A DNA stretch of 64,000 nucleotides. Origin: Cupriavidus metallidurans CH34. Lineage in GTDB: Bacteria; Pseudomonadota; Gammaproteobacteria; Burkholderiales; Burkholderiaceae. Within the stretch, counting starts at the first letter, position 1; every line of letters begins with the position of its first letter. Below are positions 28,167 to 37,810 of this stretch, in pieces. The notes below the pieces were generated by a model. That model was not told the DNA's origin and ran no database searches. It worked only from the letters and a program-made list of their open reading frames with translations. The position numbers and the translations under genes were made by a program. Where the stretch lies: assembly GCF_000196015.1 (NCBI RefSeq), contig NC_007973.1:1178001-1242000 (forward strand), in the 5' to 3' direction.

Positions 28167-30383
28167 TTGTCTTTTGCTGTAGAGCGTAGTGTTCAACCGC
28201 GTGCCTTGCGGCCATCCCCGATTTACCTGCGCCATCTGGTTGTGGCGCTGGCGGCAGCCGGCGTACTGCCGTCCGTGGCGCTGGCACAGGAAGATGCGCA
28301 CCCCTCCCAATCGTCGGGTGTGCCGCAAGCCGCGGCGACGTTGCCCACCGTGACCGTGCACGGCGACGCAACTCCCGATCAATTGCCGCCGCCCTATGCG
28401 GGCGGGCAGGTCGCGCGCGGTAGCCGGCTTGGCGTGCTTGGCAATCAGGACTTCATGGATGTGCCGTTCAGCATGACGACGTACACGTCGCAGGCCATCC
28501 AGAATCAGCAGGCACGAAGTATTGCCGGCGTGCTGGCTGACGATCCGTTCATCCGCACCAGCTACGGCTTCGGCAACTTCTCCGAGACGTACATGGTGCG
28601 CGGTTTCCAGCTGACAGGCGACGACCTGGGCTGGAACGGCTTGTTCGGCATCGCGCCGCGTCAGCTCGTGGCGGCGGAAGCGGTCGATCGGGTGGAAACG
28701 TTCCGGGGCGCCAGCGCGTTCCTCAACGGCGTATCGCCAACCGGTACCGGCATTGGCGGGGGTATCAACCTCGTCCCGAAGTACGCCACGGTGGCGCCGA
28801 TCACGCAGGCAACGATCGACTACACCAGTGATGCCCAAGTGGGTGGCGCAGTCGATGTCGGCCGCCGCTTTGGCAGCGCCAAGGAGTTTGGGGCGCGGAT
28901 CAACGCGATGGCGCGTGGGGGCGATACCCCGGTCGACGCCGAGAGCCGCCAGCAGCGCCTGCTGACGCTCGGACTCGATTACCAGGGCGAGGCGTTTCGC
29001 GTCAATGCCGATTTTGGCTATCAGAAGCAGACGGTGAATCAGGGAAGAAGCACAATCCAGCTGGCTTCGGGAACGACGGCCCTGCCGCCCGTGCCGTCGG
29101 CGAGTTCGAATTTCGCGCAACCCTGGACGAACTCGATGCTCGAGGATACGTGGGGGACGATTCGCGCCGAGTACGACTTTGCGAAGGACTGGACGGCGTA
29201 TGCGGCCTTCGGCATGCATCACAGCAACGAGATTGGCAACTACGGCGGTGCCACCGTCGGCAACGACGGTTTCGGCACCTCGCAGCGGCTCAGCGTGCCG
29301 TTCAAGCAGGACACAACCACCGGAGAGGTCGGGATTCGGGGTCGCTTCGTGACGGGTCCCGTCAAGCACAGCGTGAATCTGGGGTGGTCGGGATTGGAGC
29401 AGGAAAAACGATCGGCCTACGAGATGTCCCGCACGTACGCGACCAACCTTTACGATGCCCCTGTCGTTGCGCGTCCAGCCACGGCATATTCGGGCAGCAG
29501 CATGACCGATCCACAGGTGACGGGCCGTACGAACCTGAACGGCGTGTCGGTGGCTGACACGATGTCGTTGCTGGACGACCGCGTGCTGCTTACAGCAGGC
29601 GTCAGGCATCAAGTAATCAACACGCGTGGTTACGCCTACAACACCAACGCGGTCACCCCATATGGCGACTCGGCAACGTCGCCCATGTTCGGCATCGTGA
29701 TCAAGCCGCTCCAGAACCTGTCGGTGTACTACAACCACATCGAGGGACTGGCCGCCGGGCCGACGCCGCCGTCGAGCGCGACAAACCGAAACGACGTATT
29801 CCCGCCGATCAAGTCGAAGCAGGATGAGGCCGGCGTCAAATACGATGCGGGCAAGTACGGCACAACGCTTGCGTTCTTCCAGATCAAGCAGCCCAACGGC
29901 ATTACGCAAGGGAACATATTCTCGGTGGCCGGCGAGCAGCGCAACCGTGGCGTCGAGTGGAGCGTGTTTGGCGAGCCGGTGCGCGGGCTCCGGCTGCTGG
30001 GCGGCGTTGGCTATATCGATACGAAGATGTCGAACACCGGCAATGCCGCGACCGAGGGCAAGGAAGCGATCGGCGTGCCGAACTACACGCTGACGGCGAG
30101 TGCCGAATACGACCTGCCTTTCGTGCCGGGGCTGACCGTCTCGGGTCGATACATCCAGACCGGCAGCCAGCAAGCCAATGCGACCAACACGATCAGCCTG
30201 CCGTCCTGGAACCGTTTCGATCTGGGCGCGCGATACATGTTCAAGGCCGCGCAGATGCGCTACACGATGCGTGCGTCGGTGGAAAACCTTGCGGACAAGG
30301 ATTACTGGGCCTCGTCGTATGGCGGCTATCTGGTGGTTGGCCAACCTCGCACGTTCAAGCTGTCCATGACCGTGGACTACTAA
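28167..30383 (+). CDS. TonB-dependent siderophore receptor 2
   Basis: This outer-membrane ferric-siderophore receptor has about 738 residues. The TTG at 28167 is preferred: GGAG sits 7 bases upstream and it opens a proper signal peptide ending near SVALAQED. The upstream ATG at 28098 would place a second hydrophobic stretch in front. After a TonB box-like segment (LPTVTVHGD) comes the plug (YMVRGFQLTGDDLGWNG, ETFRGASAFLNGVSPTG), with a barrel to the end (FKLSMTVDY). There is no STN domain. It follows the DUF3649-PepSY-DUF3325 genes by 105 bases on the same strand and probably shares their iron-regulated transcript. Confidence 0.9.
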   Translation: MSFAVERSVQPRALRPSPIYLRHLVVALAAAGVLPSVALAQEDAHPSQSSGVPQAAATLPTVTVHGDATPDQLPPPYAGGQVARGSRLGVLGNQDFMDVPFSMTTYTSQAIQNQQARSIAGVLADDPFIRTSYGFGNFSETYMVRGFQLTGDDLGWNGLFGIAPRQLVAAEAVDRVETFRGASAFLNGVSPTGTGIGGGINLVPKYATVAPITQATIDYTSDAQVGGAVDVGRRFGSAKEFGARINAMARGGDTPVDAESRQQRLLTLGLDYQGEAFRVNADFGYQKQTVNQGRSTIQLASGTTALPPVPSASSNFAQPWTNSMLEDTWGTIRAEYDFAKDWTAYAAFGMHHSNEIGNYGGATVGNDGFGTSQRLSVPFKQDTTTGEVGIRGRFVTGPVKHSVNLGWSGLEQEKRSAYEMSRTYATNLYDAPVVARPATAYSGSSMTDPQVTGRTNLNGVSVADTMSLLDDRVLLTAGVRHQVINTRGYAYNTNAVTPYGDSATSPMFGIVIKPLQNLSVYYNHIEGLAAGPTPPSSATNRNDVFPPIKSKQDEAGVKYDAGKYGTTLAFFQIKQPNGITQGNIFSVAGEQRNRGVEWSVFGEPVRGLRLLGGVGYIDTKMSNTGNAATEGKEAIGVPNYTLTASAEYDLPFVPGLTVSGRYIQTGSQQANATNTISLPSWNRFDLGARYMFKAAQMRYTMRASVENLADKDYWASSYGGYLVVGQPRTFKLSMTVDY

Positions 30384-30392
30384 GCGTGCCTC

Positions 30393-30427
30393 GTCATGCC
30401 GGGCGGCGATGGGCCACCCGGCATGAC
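30393..30427. terminator. Strong hairpin between convergent genes
   Basis: Perfect 11-bp arms (30393-30403, GTCATGCCGGG, with 30417-30427) enclose a 13-base loop ten bases after the receptor stop. No T-run follows on either strand, so it may stabilise the transcript end rather than act as a full intrinsic terminator. Confidence 0.55.
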
Positions 30428-30441
30428 AACGGCCCGGGCAT

Positions 30442-30810
30442 CTACCCCACGATCCACTCGCGGGCTTCGCGGGACTGGCTCATTGGGAACGTGCGGATTT
30501 GCCCGGGCACCAGGAACCGGAACACATTGATCGAGTGCCGGACCCAGTCATGGTCCGTGACCACCACAACGGACTCCCATTTCAGGTAGTGCGACACGCC
30601 GAGCTTGAAATCGTCCCACAGGGCGCCGGGCTCCATACTCGTTATCGTGAAGTCGGGCCCCAGCTCGTAGTAGAGGCGCACCTTCTCGCGGCCGGTCAGC
30701 ACGGCATCGATGGCGGGAATCAGCACCTTCTCGTAGTCATCCCGCGTCAGCTTGCCGTTGCCGTGCACCGCGACGACGTTTGCGGGAAAGCCGTCCAGAA
30801 TTTCCATCAT
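30442..30810 (-). CDS. SpoIIAA-like (STAS-fold, DUF3478) small protein
   Basis: The 122-residue soluble protein fits the SpoIIAA-like family: it starts MMEILDGFPANVVAVHGNGK, continues through LTRDDYEKVLIPAID, and the segment WESVVVVTDHDWVR is a typical internal strand-helix. Members have a STAS-like fold and are often found as stand-alone stress genes; no biochemical role is established. A ribosome site (AAGGAGAA) lies upstream of the ATG. The gene is downstream of the siderophore operon but has its own control region with two palindromic operators at 30861-30904. Confidence 0.82.
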   Translation of the reverse strand: MMEILDGFPANVVAVHGNGKLTRDDYEKVLIPAIDAVLTGREKVRLYYELGPDFTITSMEPGALWDDFKLGVSHYLKWESVVVVTDHDWVRHSINVFRFLVPGQIRTFPMSQSREAREWIVG

Positions 30811-30860
30811 GGTTGTTCTCCTTGCGGAACGGCGCGCCGTGGCACGCGCTCCCGATCGTT

Positions 30861-30875
30861 ACCGGACCGGCCGGT
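30861..30875. promoter_or_regulatory. Palindromic operator half-perfect copy
   Basis: ACCGGACCGGCCGGT is a 15-bp near-palindrome (one mismatch in 7-bp arms) related to the perfect copy 29 bp away. It lies about 50 bases upstream of the SpoIIAA-like start. Confidence 0.5.
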
Positions 30876-30889
30876 GAGCACGACACACC

Positions 30890-30904
30890 ACCGGACCGTC
30901 CGGT
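30890..30904. promoter_or_regulatory. Palindromic operator, perfect copy
   Basis: ACCGGAC-C-GTCCGGT has perfect 7-bp arms around one central base. The size and GC-rich core resemble TetR-family operators. No candidate regulator gene lies next to it. Confidence 0.55.
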
Positions 30905-30964
30905 TTCACCGTATATCGGGCTAGCCCCCGGGGCAAGCATTCCTTGCGAATCGTCCCGGTAGGA

Positions 30965-32158
30965 TCAAGGTTGACCGCCGATGAAGACGCGCTCGGGGTG
31001 CGGATGGCTCAGGAAGTCGTGGTGCGAGATATGCCAGCCGTACGCGCCAGCCATGGTGAAAGCGATGCGATCTCCGACACGCAGCCGATCCACTGGCACC
31101 TCGCGCGCCAGCACATCCTTCGGCGTACAGAGTTCGCCACACAGCGTCACTGGCTGCCGCTCTACCACGGGCCTCGGAAACGGATAGTCCCAGTGGTCAT
31201 TCGGCAGCACCTGGAACGGATGGTTGTGCTGCCATGACACGGGCAGCCGGAAGTGGTGCGTGCCACCGCGCAGCACCGCGAACCATTTGTCGTGATTCCG
31301 CTTCAGGTCGATGACCTCGGCAACATAGCAGCCACAGCCCGCGCTGATAAAGCGGCCGCACTCGAAGACGATGCGCGTACTCGGCGCTGTCTCCCGCAGC
31401 AGGGCAGCCAGTCCATGGCAAAAACGGTCCCAGTCGAAGTGGCGCTCCGGATTCTGATAGTCGATGCCGATGCCACCACCGACGTTCAGCCATTCGAGTG
31501 TCAGGCCGTGCAGGTCGCGCAGGCGCTTGGCCAGCGCGATATGGCGGTCGATCAGGGCCAGATGGGTGTCGGCATCGAGACTGTTGGACCCGGCGTGCAC
31601 ATGCAGGCCAACCACGCGCACATTGGGCATCGTGCGGGACTGCGCCAGCACATCGGGTAGCAGGGCCTCGTCGATGCCGAACTGCGTGGCGCCGCCGCCC
31701 ATCTGGAGCGTGGCGCCGGGCAGACCGTAGGCGGGGTTCGCGCGAAGCAGCACATCGGCGCAGCGGCCTTGCCGTCGTGCTACGGCATCCAGCCGACTTA
31801 GCTGCAGCGTGCTTTCCACGTGAATCAGGCCGACGCCAAGACGCAGCGCGCCTTCGAGCTCGGCATCGGTCTTGCCCGGGCCGCCGAATGCGATGGGTAC
31901 TTCGGCATCGACGCCGCGGACGCGCTCGATCTCGCCGAACGAGGCCACTTCGAAACCATCGGCCACACCGAGCAAGGCCCGAAGGACGGGCGCGTCGCTG
32001 TTGGCCTTCACGGCGTAATACAGTGCGCATTGCTCCGGCAGCGCCGCCCGCAAGCGTGTCGTGCGCAGGCGCAGATCGTCGAGATCGTAGAGATAGGCGC
32101 AGACCGGCTCGCGAGTATCCCGCCCGGCGATGTAGCGGGTAACGTGTGTCAGATCCAT
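30965..32158 (-). CDS. sbnH: SbnH-type PLP-dependent decarboxylase
   Basis: This fold-type III amino acid decarboxylase belongs to the diaminopimelate/ornithine decarboxylase family. In staphyloferrin B synthesis SbnH decarboxylates the citryl-diaminopropionate intermediate to its ethylenediamine form. The PLP lysine is in YYAVKANSD near residue 50. The catalytic Cys-containing block CGELCTPKDV and the C-terminal GAYGWHISHHDFL are family features. I start at the ATG at 32158, with AGGAA upstream, giving 397 residues, close to S. aureus SbnH. It follows sbnG by 38 bases and is the last gene of the operon. Confidence 0.88.
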   Translation of the reverse strand: MDLTHVTRYIAGRDTREPVCAYLYDLDDLRLRTTRLRAALPEQCALYYAVKANSDAPVLRALLGVADGFEVASFGEIERVRGVDAEVPIAFGGPGKTDAELEGALRLGVGLIHVESTLQLSRLDAVARRQGRCADVLLRANPAYGLPGATLQMGGGATQFGIDEALLPDVLAQSRTMPNVRVVGLHVHAGSNSLDADTHLALIDRHIALAKRLRDLHGLTLEWLNVGGGIGIDYQNPERHFDWDRFCHGLAALLRETAPSTRIVFECGRFISAGCGCYVAEVIDLKRNHDKWFAVLRGGTHHFRLPVSWQHNHPFQVLPNDHWDYPFPRPVVERQPVTLCGELCTPKDVLAREVPVDRLRVGDRIAFTMAGAYGWHISHHDFLSHPHPERVFIGGQP

Positions 32159-32196
32159 GGTTGTTCCTGTTCGAGGCAGCTTATGTCCTGCTGCTG

Positions 32197-32961
32197 CTAG
32201 GCAATGCACGCCTGCCGGTGGGCGGCCATCGCACGGCGGGCGATGCCGCGATCGTCGCCAAGCACCATCATCCGGGTGCCCCGTGCACGCCATGCGGCGG
32301 CGTCAGCGGGTGTACGGGGCAGGGCGCAGAAGTGTTTGTCATGACGCAACGCGGCGGCGGCGATCGTATCCACGGCGTCGCGCACGTGCGGATGGCGGGT
32401 TTGCCACGGCACGCCCAGCGACTGGGAGAGATCGGCCGCACCTTCGAGCAGCACGTCGACGCCCCGTTGCGCCGCGATGTCATCGGCGTTGCGCAAGCCC
32501 GCGGCGTCTTCGATCATCGCCACAACGAGCGTGTGCCGTGCGGCGTCCTCGGCGGCTTCGCACAGATCGTCCCGGCCGTAGCCGCTGTGCCAGGTGGCAT
32601 TGAGGCCGCGCTTGCCTGCCGGGATGCCGCAGGTGTGGTGGCAGTATGCCACCGCTTCGCTTGCCCGCGCTGCACCGGTAATGCGCGGGAAGACAATCCC
32701 TTGCGCGCCGGCGTCCAGCGCCGGTGCCACCTGATGCAACGCTGCCACGCGCACCAGCGGAGCGATGCCACTGGCACGCGCCGCCAGCAGCATCGCGCCA
32801 AGCAATGCGCCATCGATCAGCGTGTGCTCCAGATCGATCACCGCGAAGTCGTAGCCAGCGGCGGCGATCAGTTCCACCGTGAGCGGTGCCGGTGTCGAGC
32901 AGAACAGGCCGACGATGGGTTCGCTGCCTGGTGTGAGCAAGCGCTGCTTCAACGATTGCAC
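32197..32961 (-). CDS. sbnG: SbnG-type citrate synthase (HpcH/HpaI aldolase fold)
   Basis: This class II aldolase-fold enzyme, in the sbn pathway, condenses oxaloacetate and acetyl-CoA to provide citrate for the siderophore independently of the TCA cycle. Typical blocks are AAAGYDFAVIDLEHTLID, RVAALHQVAPALDAGAQG, IVFPRI and MIEDAAGLRNADDI. The GTG at 32961 is chosen because GGAGG lies 4 bases upstream and it gives 254 residues, close to S. aureus SbnG (259). The frame is open much further upstream, but that part overlaps sbnF and has no family similarity. The start overlaps sbnF by 13 bases. Confidence 0.87.
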   Translation of the reverse strand: MQSLKQRLLTPGSEPIVGLFCSTPAPLTVELIAAAGYDFAVIDLEHTLIDGALLGAMLLAARASGIAPLVRVAALHQVAPALDAGAQGIVFPRITGAARASEAVAYCHHTCGIPAGKRGLNATWHSGYGRDDLCEAAEDAARHTLVVAMIEDAAGLRNADDIAAQRGVDVLLEGAADLSQSLGVPWQTRHPHVRDAVDTIAAAALRHDKHFCALPRTPADAAAWRARGTRMMVLGDDRGIARRAMAAHRQACIA

Positions 32962-34811
32962 GATGCCTCCGTCGGTGCGTGGGCTGTCGTAAGCCTGGTT
33001 GCGGGCGCGGCTGTGGGCGAGCCGGTGAGCGCTGATGTGGGCGCACTTGCGAGCGGGTTCGGTGCGTCGCGTGTGCGCAGGCGGACTTCCGGCAGAAAGC
33101 GGCGGCTCGCCAGCAGCTCGATGGCAATGGTCGGCACAAAGCAATCGAAGCGCGCAAATCGTTCGGCCAGCTCCGGATGATCGGCCTGGTAATCGCGGAT
33201 CACGCCGGCGACGATACGCCAGAACTCAGGTTCTTCCAGATAGCCATGGTCGGCCAGCATCGCGCCGAACTCGGCCAGATTGACGAAGAACAGGGCGTCG
33301 CAGGTGAAGTCGCGCAGTTCGTCGGCATCGTCGGTCTCGATAAACGAGTTTGGATTGACCAGCGCGTGCTCCGGCGGCGGGGCCGTCAGCGTGGGCGGCT
33401 CCGCCGACAGCCATTGGCGCGAGAAACGCACGCCGTCGTGGAAGTCCTTGAGCGCGACGCGCTCGGGCAGTCCATCCACGTGGATCAGCAGCATGTTCTG
33501 CGCATGGGATTCCAGGGCGATTCCATGAACCCACAGCAGGTGCAGCACCGGCAGCCATGCGCGTTCGATCAGCCGACGCACCCATGTGGCGGCACCGTAC
33601 CGATCGAGCCAAGGCGCAAGCAGGGGCTCGCCATCGCTGTCGCGGTGGGCGAGGGCGGTCATCGGCAGCGCGCGCTCTCCCGGGGCGAGATGGCCGTGGA
33701 TGCTTTCGCGCCAGATGCACGACAACGCGCCGTACTGTCCCTGAGCGGGTGCCGCCGGCATGTAGCTGACGCCCGCCACCTCGCGCAACAGGATCGGCGC
33801 GGCTATCGGGGGCGTCCACGTCGTGCCTCCCACCAGGCTGGCCAGCCAGTCGCTCAGCGGCGCGGCGTTGCAGACCGTATGCGGCGCCAGCACGCGCGAC
33901 GTCGACGTGTTCACCATGTTCATGGCCAGTTTCAGCGATGGCGCTCCGGGGTGATCCAGACTGGCCAGCGTACGAATCGATTGCTGGGGCAGGTAGCGCT
34001 CGGGAAGTGTGCCGATGGCGATCAGATCACCTTGCGCGAAGGCGGCGTGGAACGTCGGCGCGGCAACCTCCGCCCATTGCCAAGGGTGGACCGGTAGCGG
34101 CAGGTAGTCGGCCGGGTCAGCGCCGTATCGGGCAAGCGCCGCGTCAAAGTGCTGACGCGCGGCATCACTCAGCAAGGCGCCAGCGCTCTGCCCGGGCACG
34201 GTGGCGCTGGCCGACGTGCGGCAACGATCCCGTCGCGCGGCCAGCAGCACGGGATGTACTGCCGAGGCGCATTCCGGGGCGAAACGCGCGTTGTCGATCA
34301 TGGTGAAGCCAAGGCGCGACTTGTAGGACGGGTGGTAGGGATGCGCGCCAGTCAGGCGTGCCTCGACGGTGTCGTAGTCGGCGTCGCGCAGCAGTTGGCC
34401 GCTGGCGCCGTTCGCGTGGTGCGAGTGCGCATCCTTGAGCTGCGTGGATAGCAGTTCCATCGCGAACTGCTGAATGCGCTGGGGATCGGCGTCGAACTGG
34501 CCGGCGAGTTCGTGCAGCAGGCGCGATACATCGTCCGCCGCCGTCTCGTCGCCACCGTGCGCGCGTATCACGTTGCCCAGGCGGATGCGGCCAAATGCAT
34601 CGATGCGCCTGACCGCGCAGCGGTACCGCACCGGTTGGCCATCGGCTGCAACGGCTGGGAGCGTGACGGACCCGGTGGTCCAGTGGGTGTCGCGAAACAC
34701 GTCCTCGAACAGCAGCGCCTCCATGAGTTGGCGGATCACGCGTTGCGTGGCACGGCGATAGTGATCGCTCTGGATCAGGGCTTGATAGTCGTCGATCTGC
34801 ATGGCGGTCAC
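32949..34811 (-). CDS. sbnF: NIS siderophore synthetase, SbnF position
   Basis: This IucA/IucC-family synthetase uses ATP to couple a carboxylate to an amine without a ribosome or NRPS. The family marks are LPVHPWQWAEV (HPWQ adenylate pocket), TSTSRVLAP, LESHAQNMLLIH and ALKDFHDG, with a FhuF-like C-terminal region. It has 620 residues. It starts at a GTG overlapping the sbnE stop (GTGA), with an ATG at 34802 as alternative. In S. aureus SbnF adds the second diaminopropionate-derived unit to citrate. The exact step here is assigned by gene order, since the three synthetases cannot be told apart by eye. Confidence 0.87.
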   Translation of the reverse strand: MTAMQIDDYQALIQSDHYRRATQRVIRQLMEALLFEDVFRDTHWTTGSVTLPAVAADGQPVRYRCAVRRIDAFGRIRLGNVIRAHGGDETAADDVSRLLHELAGQFDADPQRIQQFAMELLSTQLKDAHSHHANGASGQLLRDADYDTVEARLTGAHPYHPSYKSRLGFTMIDNARFAPECASAVHPVLLAARRDRCRTSASATVPGQSAGALLSDAARQHFDAALARYGADPADYLPLPVHPWQWAEVAAPTFHAAFAQGDLIAIGTLPERYLPQQSIRTLASLDHPGAPSLKLAMNMVNTSTSRVLAPHTVCNAAPLSDWLASLVGGTTWTPPIAAPILLREVAGVSYMPAAPAQGQYGALSCIWRESIHGHLAPGERALPMTALAHRDSDGEPLLAPWLDRYGAATWVRRLIERAWLPVLHLLWVHGIALESHAQNMLLIHVDGLPERVALKDFHDGVRFSRQWLSAEPPTLTAPPPEHALVNPNSFIETDDADELRDFTCDALFFVNLAEFGAMLADHGYLEEPEFWRIVAGVIRDYQADHPELAERFARFDCFVPTIAIELLASRRFLPEVRLRTRDAPNPLASAPTSALTGSPTAAPATRLTTAHAPTEASCNR

Positions 34812-36616
34812 GCGTGCGGGTGATGAAGCGGGTTGGCGATGGCTACCCAGGCTGGTGTTTCGCCGTGCCGTCCGAAGCAGCTCAGCAGGTTGGCCTTGGC
34901 GGGCAGCGTGGGCATGGCTGCGAGCTGTGCCAGTACCGTTCGGGCGGTGGGGCCGTCGTCATGCAGGGCGCGGGCGGTCTGTTGCCACAACGTTGCCTCG
35001 TTGCAATGGCCGGTACGGGCGATGCATGCGATGCAATGGCCGATGTGGTTCACCATCACGTAATAGGCAAAACGGTGCAGCGCTGCGTCGTCGTCGTAGA
35101 GCGCCGGGCTGCCGTCGAGGTAGACCGCCCAGGGACACCGGCTCCGGCTGATGCTGACGCCCTCCATGTCACGCACATAGCCGTGCGTGGGCCAGCCTTC
35201 GTGGAAGGAAACCATGCTGTTCTGCAGATGCGCTTCGAGGCTGATGCCATAGTCACCGAACAGGCGCGTCAGCGGCAGCAGGGTGACTTCAAGATAGTGC
35301 GCCCACCAGCGACTGACGTCTTCCACCGTCGGTGATGCGCCCAGCGCCTGGCGCAAGTGGGTCGCAAGCAGACTCGTGCCATGCGGTGGGTCTTCCAGCA
35401 CAGTCGCCAGCACCTGGGCCGTATCGCCATGTCGCTCGGGCAGGCCCTGACGATAGATGACCGCAGTGCTGGCACGGAGTCCGGGGTCGTCGACGGCCAG
35501 CACTGCGCCGCCAAGTTCGGTCAGTACCGTGAAGCGATCGTTGGCGCGGGCCGATGCCGGTACTCGCGCGATGGCGCGACTTGCATCGAGCGCGCGCAGC
35601 ACGTGCTCGGGAGGATTGTTGCGGACGAAATTGGTGATCCGCACATCGATCGCGAGCTTCAGGAACAGGCGCTGGCGTGGCAGCCATACGGTACGTACCG
35701 AGGACGTTGGCCAGGCGAGTTCGCCCCGTTGTCCGAGCGACAGCAGCGCGCCACGCGCGATCAGTGCGCGGATGGCGGGTTGCTGCAGCAAGTGCCGAGC
35801 TTGCCACGGGTGGCAGGGCAGCAGCCGATACTCGCCGTCGCGCAGCAGGGGGGCGGCGAACGCCATGACCTCCGGATCAATCGGCAATGGTCCGTGACCG
35901 GCGCTGTGGGACGCGAAGTGCTCGTTGGCTACCGCCAGGTAGTGCAGCGGAAATGCGGTGCCGAACTCTGGCGCGTATCGGCGCAGGTCGTCTTGCGTGA
36001 ATCCTTCGGATGCCTTCGATGTTCCATGGAAGGCATGGCCGAAGCGCAACCGCTGCTCGGCAGCGATGAAGGTCGACGGCGCGGAAGACGCGGGCGCATC
36101 GGCGTGATAGAGCCGGGCCTTCTGCGCACTGTTGCGCATCAACGCGGCAAAACGCGCGGGCCATTCGTCCGTGGCTGCAGCAGGAAAGCTGGTGGCCAAT
36201 GCATCGACGATGGCGTCGACGAGGGGCTCCGCCTGGACCAGTGGCGTGGGCTGGCCATCCTCGGGGTCGAGCATAGCGGCGTGGGCGACCTGGTGGTATC
36301 CGATCGGCGACACGTAGTCGAGCGCGGCCGCGAGCCATCGGTGGTTGCCACCCGCGTGGGGCAGTGCGATCACGGCAGTACGGCGGCCCGACGCCTGCCA
36401 TACCGACAGCGTTGGGTCGAGCGCTGCGGGAACAGGATGATCGGCCGACAGGTGAGCGCGGCCGCAGGGATCGTGGATGCCGTTTTCGCGGCAGTAGGTG
36501 TTGAAAAACTGTTCGATCAGGTGCCGCTCCACCGGATCGACAGATGGGGTTGTCGCGGAGAAAGCACGTTTGGCGTGCAGCACGGAGACTGCAGGTTCGA
36601 CTGAGAGTATTGACAC
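34808..36616 (-). CDS. sbnE: NIS siderophore synthetase, SbnE position
   Basis: This is the second IucA/IucC-family synthetase, 602 residues. Motifs include ALPHAGGNHRW, LPCHPWQARHLL, KLAIDVRITNFVR and SLEAHLQNSMVSF. In staphyloferrin B synthesis SbnE begins assembly by joining citrate to L-2,3-diaminopropionate. The GTG at 36616 is supported by GAGGT six bases upstream, which overlaps the stop of the transporter gene; an ATG pair at 36634/36631 would extend the protein by six residues. The role is assigned by order within the operon. It is translationally coupled to both neighbours. Confidence 0.87.
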   Translation of the reverse strand: MSILSVEPAVSVLHAKRAFSATTPSVDPVERHLIEQFFNTYCRENGIHDPCGRAHLSADHPVPAALDPTLSVWQASGRRTAVIALPHAGGNHRWLAAALDYVSPIGYHQVAHAAMLDPEDGQPTPLVQAEPLVDAIVDALATSFPAAATDEWPARFAALMRNSAQKARLYHADAPASSAPSTFIAAEQRLRFGHAFHGTSKASEGFTQDDLRRYAPEFGTAFPLHYLAVANEHFASHSAGHGPLPIDPEVMAFAAPLLRDGEYRLLPCHPWQARHLLQQPAIRALIARGALLSLGQRGELAWPTSSVRTVWLPRQRLFLKLAIDVRITNFVRNNPPEHVLRALDASRAIARVPASARANDRFTVLTELGGAVLAVDDPGLRASTAVIYRQGLPERHGDTAQVLATVLEDPPHGTSLLATHLRQALGASPTVEDVSRWWAHYLEVTLLPLTRLFGDYGISLEAHLQNSMVSFHEGWPTHGYVRDMEGVSISRSRCPWAVYLDGSPALYDDDAALHRFAYYVMVNHIGHCIACIARTGHCNEATLWQQTARALHDDGPTARTVLAQLAAMPTLPAKANLLSCFGRHGETPAWVAIANPLHHPHA

Positions 36617-36620
36617 GGTG

Positions 36621-37808
36621 TTACCTCGCATCATGGACAGGGGCGAATGAAGGAGAACGGTCTGGCAGGATCAGCAGGGCAGATACGGCAAACATGGCGG
36701 CCGTTACCCAGAGCGCGGCGTTCGGGCCACCGAGCGGCAGACTGACCATCACGGCCAGCGGTCCGACGAGTTGGCCGGCCGTCATCGCGCTTCGCGCCAC
36801 GCCCGTGGCGGTGCCGTGCAGCGCTGCGGGAAGCACCCGATGGCAATGGGCGAGCACGGACAGCGCCAGTGCGGCAAACAGCGCGCCGTGAATCACGCGG
36901 AGCAGCGCGATCTGCCAGAGCGCGGTGGCCAGCGGCAGCAGTGCAATGGCCGCCGCGCATCCGGATGCGGCAAGGAGAAAATGCCGCCCGGACGCCACGC
37001 GATCATTGCGCGCGCCCCACCAGGGGCTGGCGAACATCGCCGCGAGCCAGCCGAGCGCGTGGAGCGTGCCGGCTTTGCTGGCTAGCAGCGCATCGTGCGG
37101 CGCGCGCTGCTGCAGGTAGAGCACGAACACGTTGACGAGCGCGAACGCGCCCGCCTGCGACAGACAGGCGGCGGCCAGCCAGCGGCGCAGCATCAGCACA
37201 TCGCGGATGGGCCGACGCTTGCCAGTGGAAGGCACCGGCGCGGTGTGCGCAGGCATGTCGCGCAACAGGGTCGACAGCGCTAACGTCAGCAAGGCATTGA
37301 GCGCCGCCACCGCAAACAGCATCGGACGTGGTGACCAGACATCCTGCAACACGCCGCCGAGCACCGGGCCCAGCAGTGCGCCGGCTGCCACCGCCGACTC
37401 CTGAAGGCCAAACGCCCAGTTGCGCGAGGCGGGCGCGCTAACGTGTCCGATGCATGCGGTCAGCATCACGCCGATGGCGCTGGCGCCTTGCAATACCCGA
37501 CCGACGATGAATCCGGCGACATGCTGCGAAGTGGCCAGGATCAGCACGCTGACCGTGAAGACGACCAGTGACACGAGCAAGACCGGGCGATGACCGACGC
37601 GATCGCACCAGATGCCGGTGAACGGCGCCACCGCGAGCGCCCCGACCGCGGGCGCGGCCAGCGCGACACTGCTCCAGTCGGTGCCATGCGTGCCCGGCAT
37701 GGCTTGCAGGTAGAGCGGCAGAATCGGCACGAGCGTCATCAGACCCGTGGTGACCACCGCCTGTGTGGTCAGCAGCACTGTCAGCGTTTGGGGGCGATTG
37801 GGACGCAT
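36621..37808 (-). CDS. sbnD: MFS siderophore exporter, SbnD position
   Basis: This 395-residue major facilitator protein has 12 hydrophobic helices and the inter-helix MFS motif in GIWCDRVGHRPVLL. Its location between two NIS synthetases matches sbnD of S. aureus, which exports finished siderophore. The antiporter-like stretch LLGPVLGGVLQD in helix 5 supports drug:H+-antiporter-type export. I start at the ATG at 37808, two bases after the sbnC stop; an upstream ATG at 37922 adds a hydrophilic tail overlapping sbnC. Confidence 0.87.
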   Translation of the reverse strand: MRPNRPQTLTVLLTTQAVVTTGLMTLVPILPLYLQAMPGTHGTDWSSVALAAPAVGALAVAPFTGIWCDRVGHRPVLLVSLVVFTVSVLILATSQHVAGFIVGRVLQGASAIGVMLTACIGHVSAPASRNWAFGLQESAVAAGALLGPVLGGVLQDVWSPRPMLFAVAALNALLTLALSTLLRDMPAHTAPVPSTGKRRPIRDVLMLRRWLAAACLSQAGAFALVNVFVLYLQQRAPHDALLASKAGTLHALGWLAAMFASPWWGARNDRVASGRHFLLAASGCAAAIALLPLATALWQIALLRVIHGALFAALALSVLAHCHRVLPAALHGTATGVARSAMTAGQLVGPLAVMVSLPLGGPNAALWVTAAMFAVSALLILPDRSPSFAPVHDAR

Positions 37809-37810
37809 GA

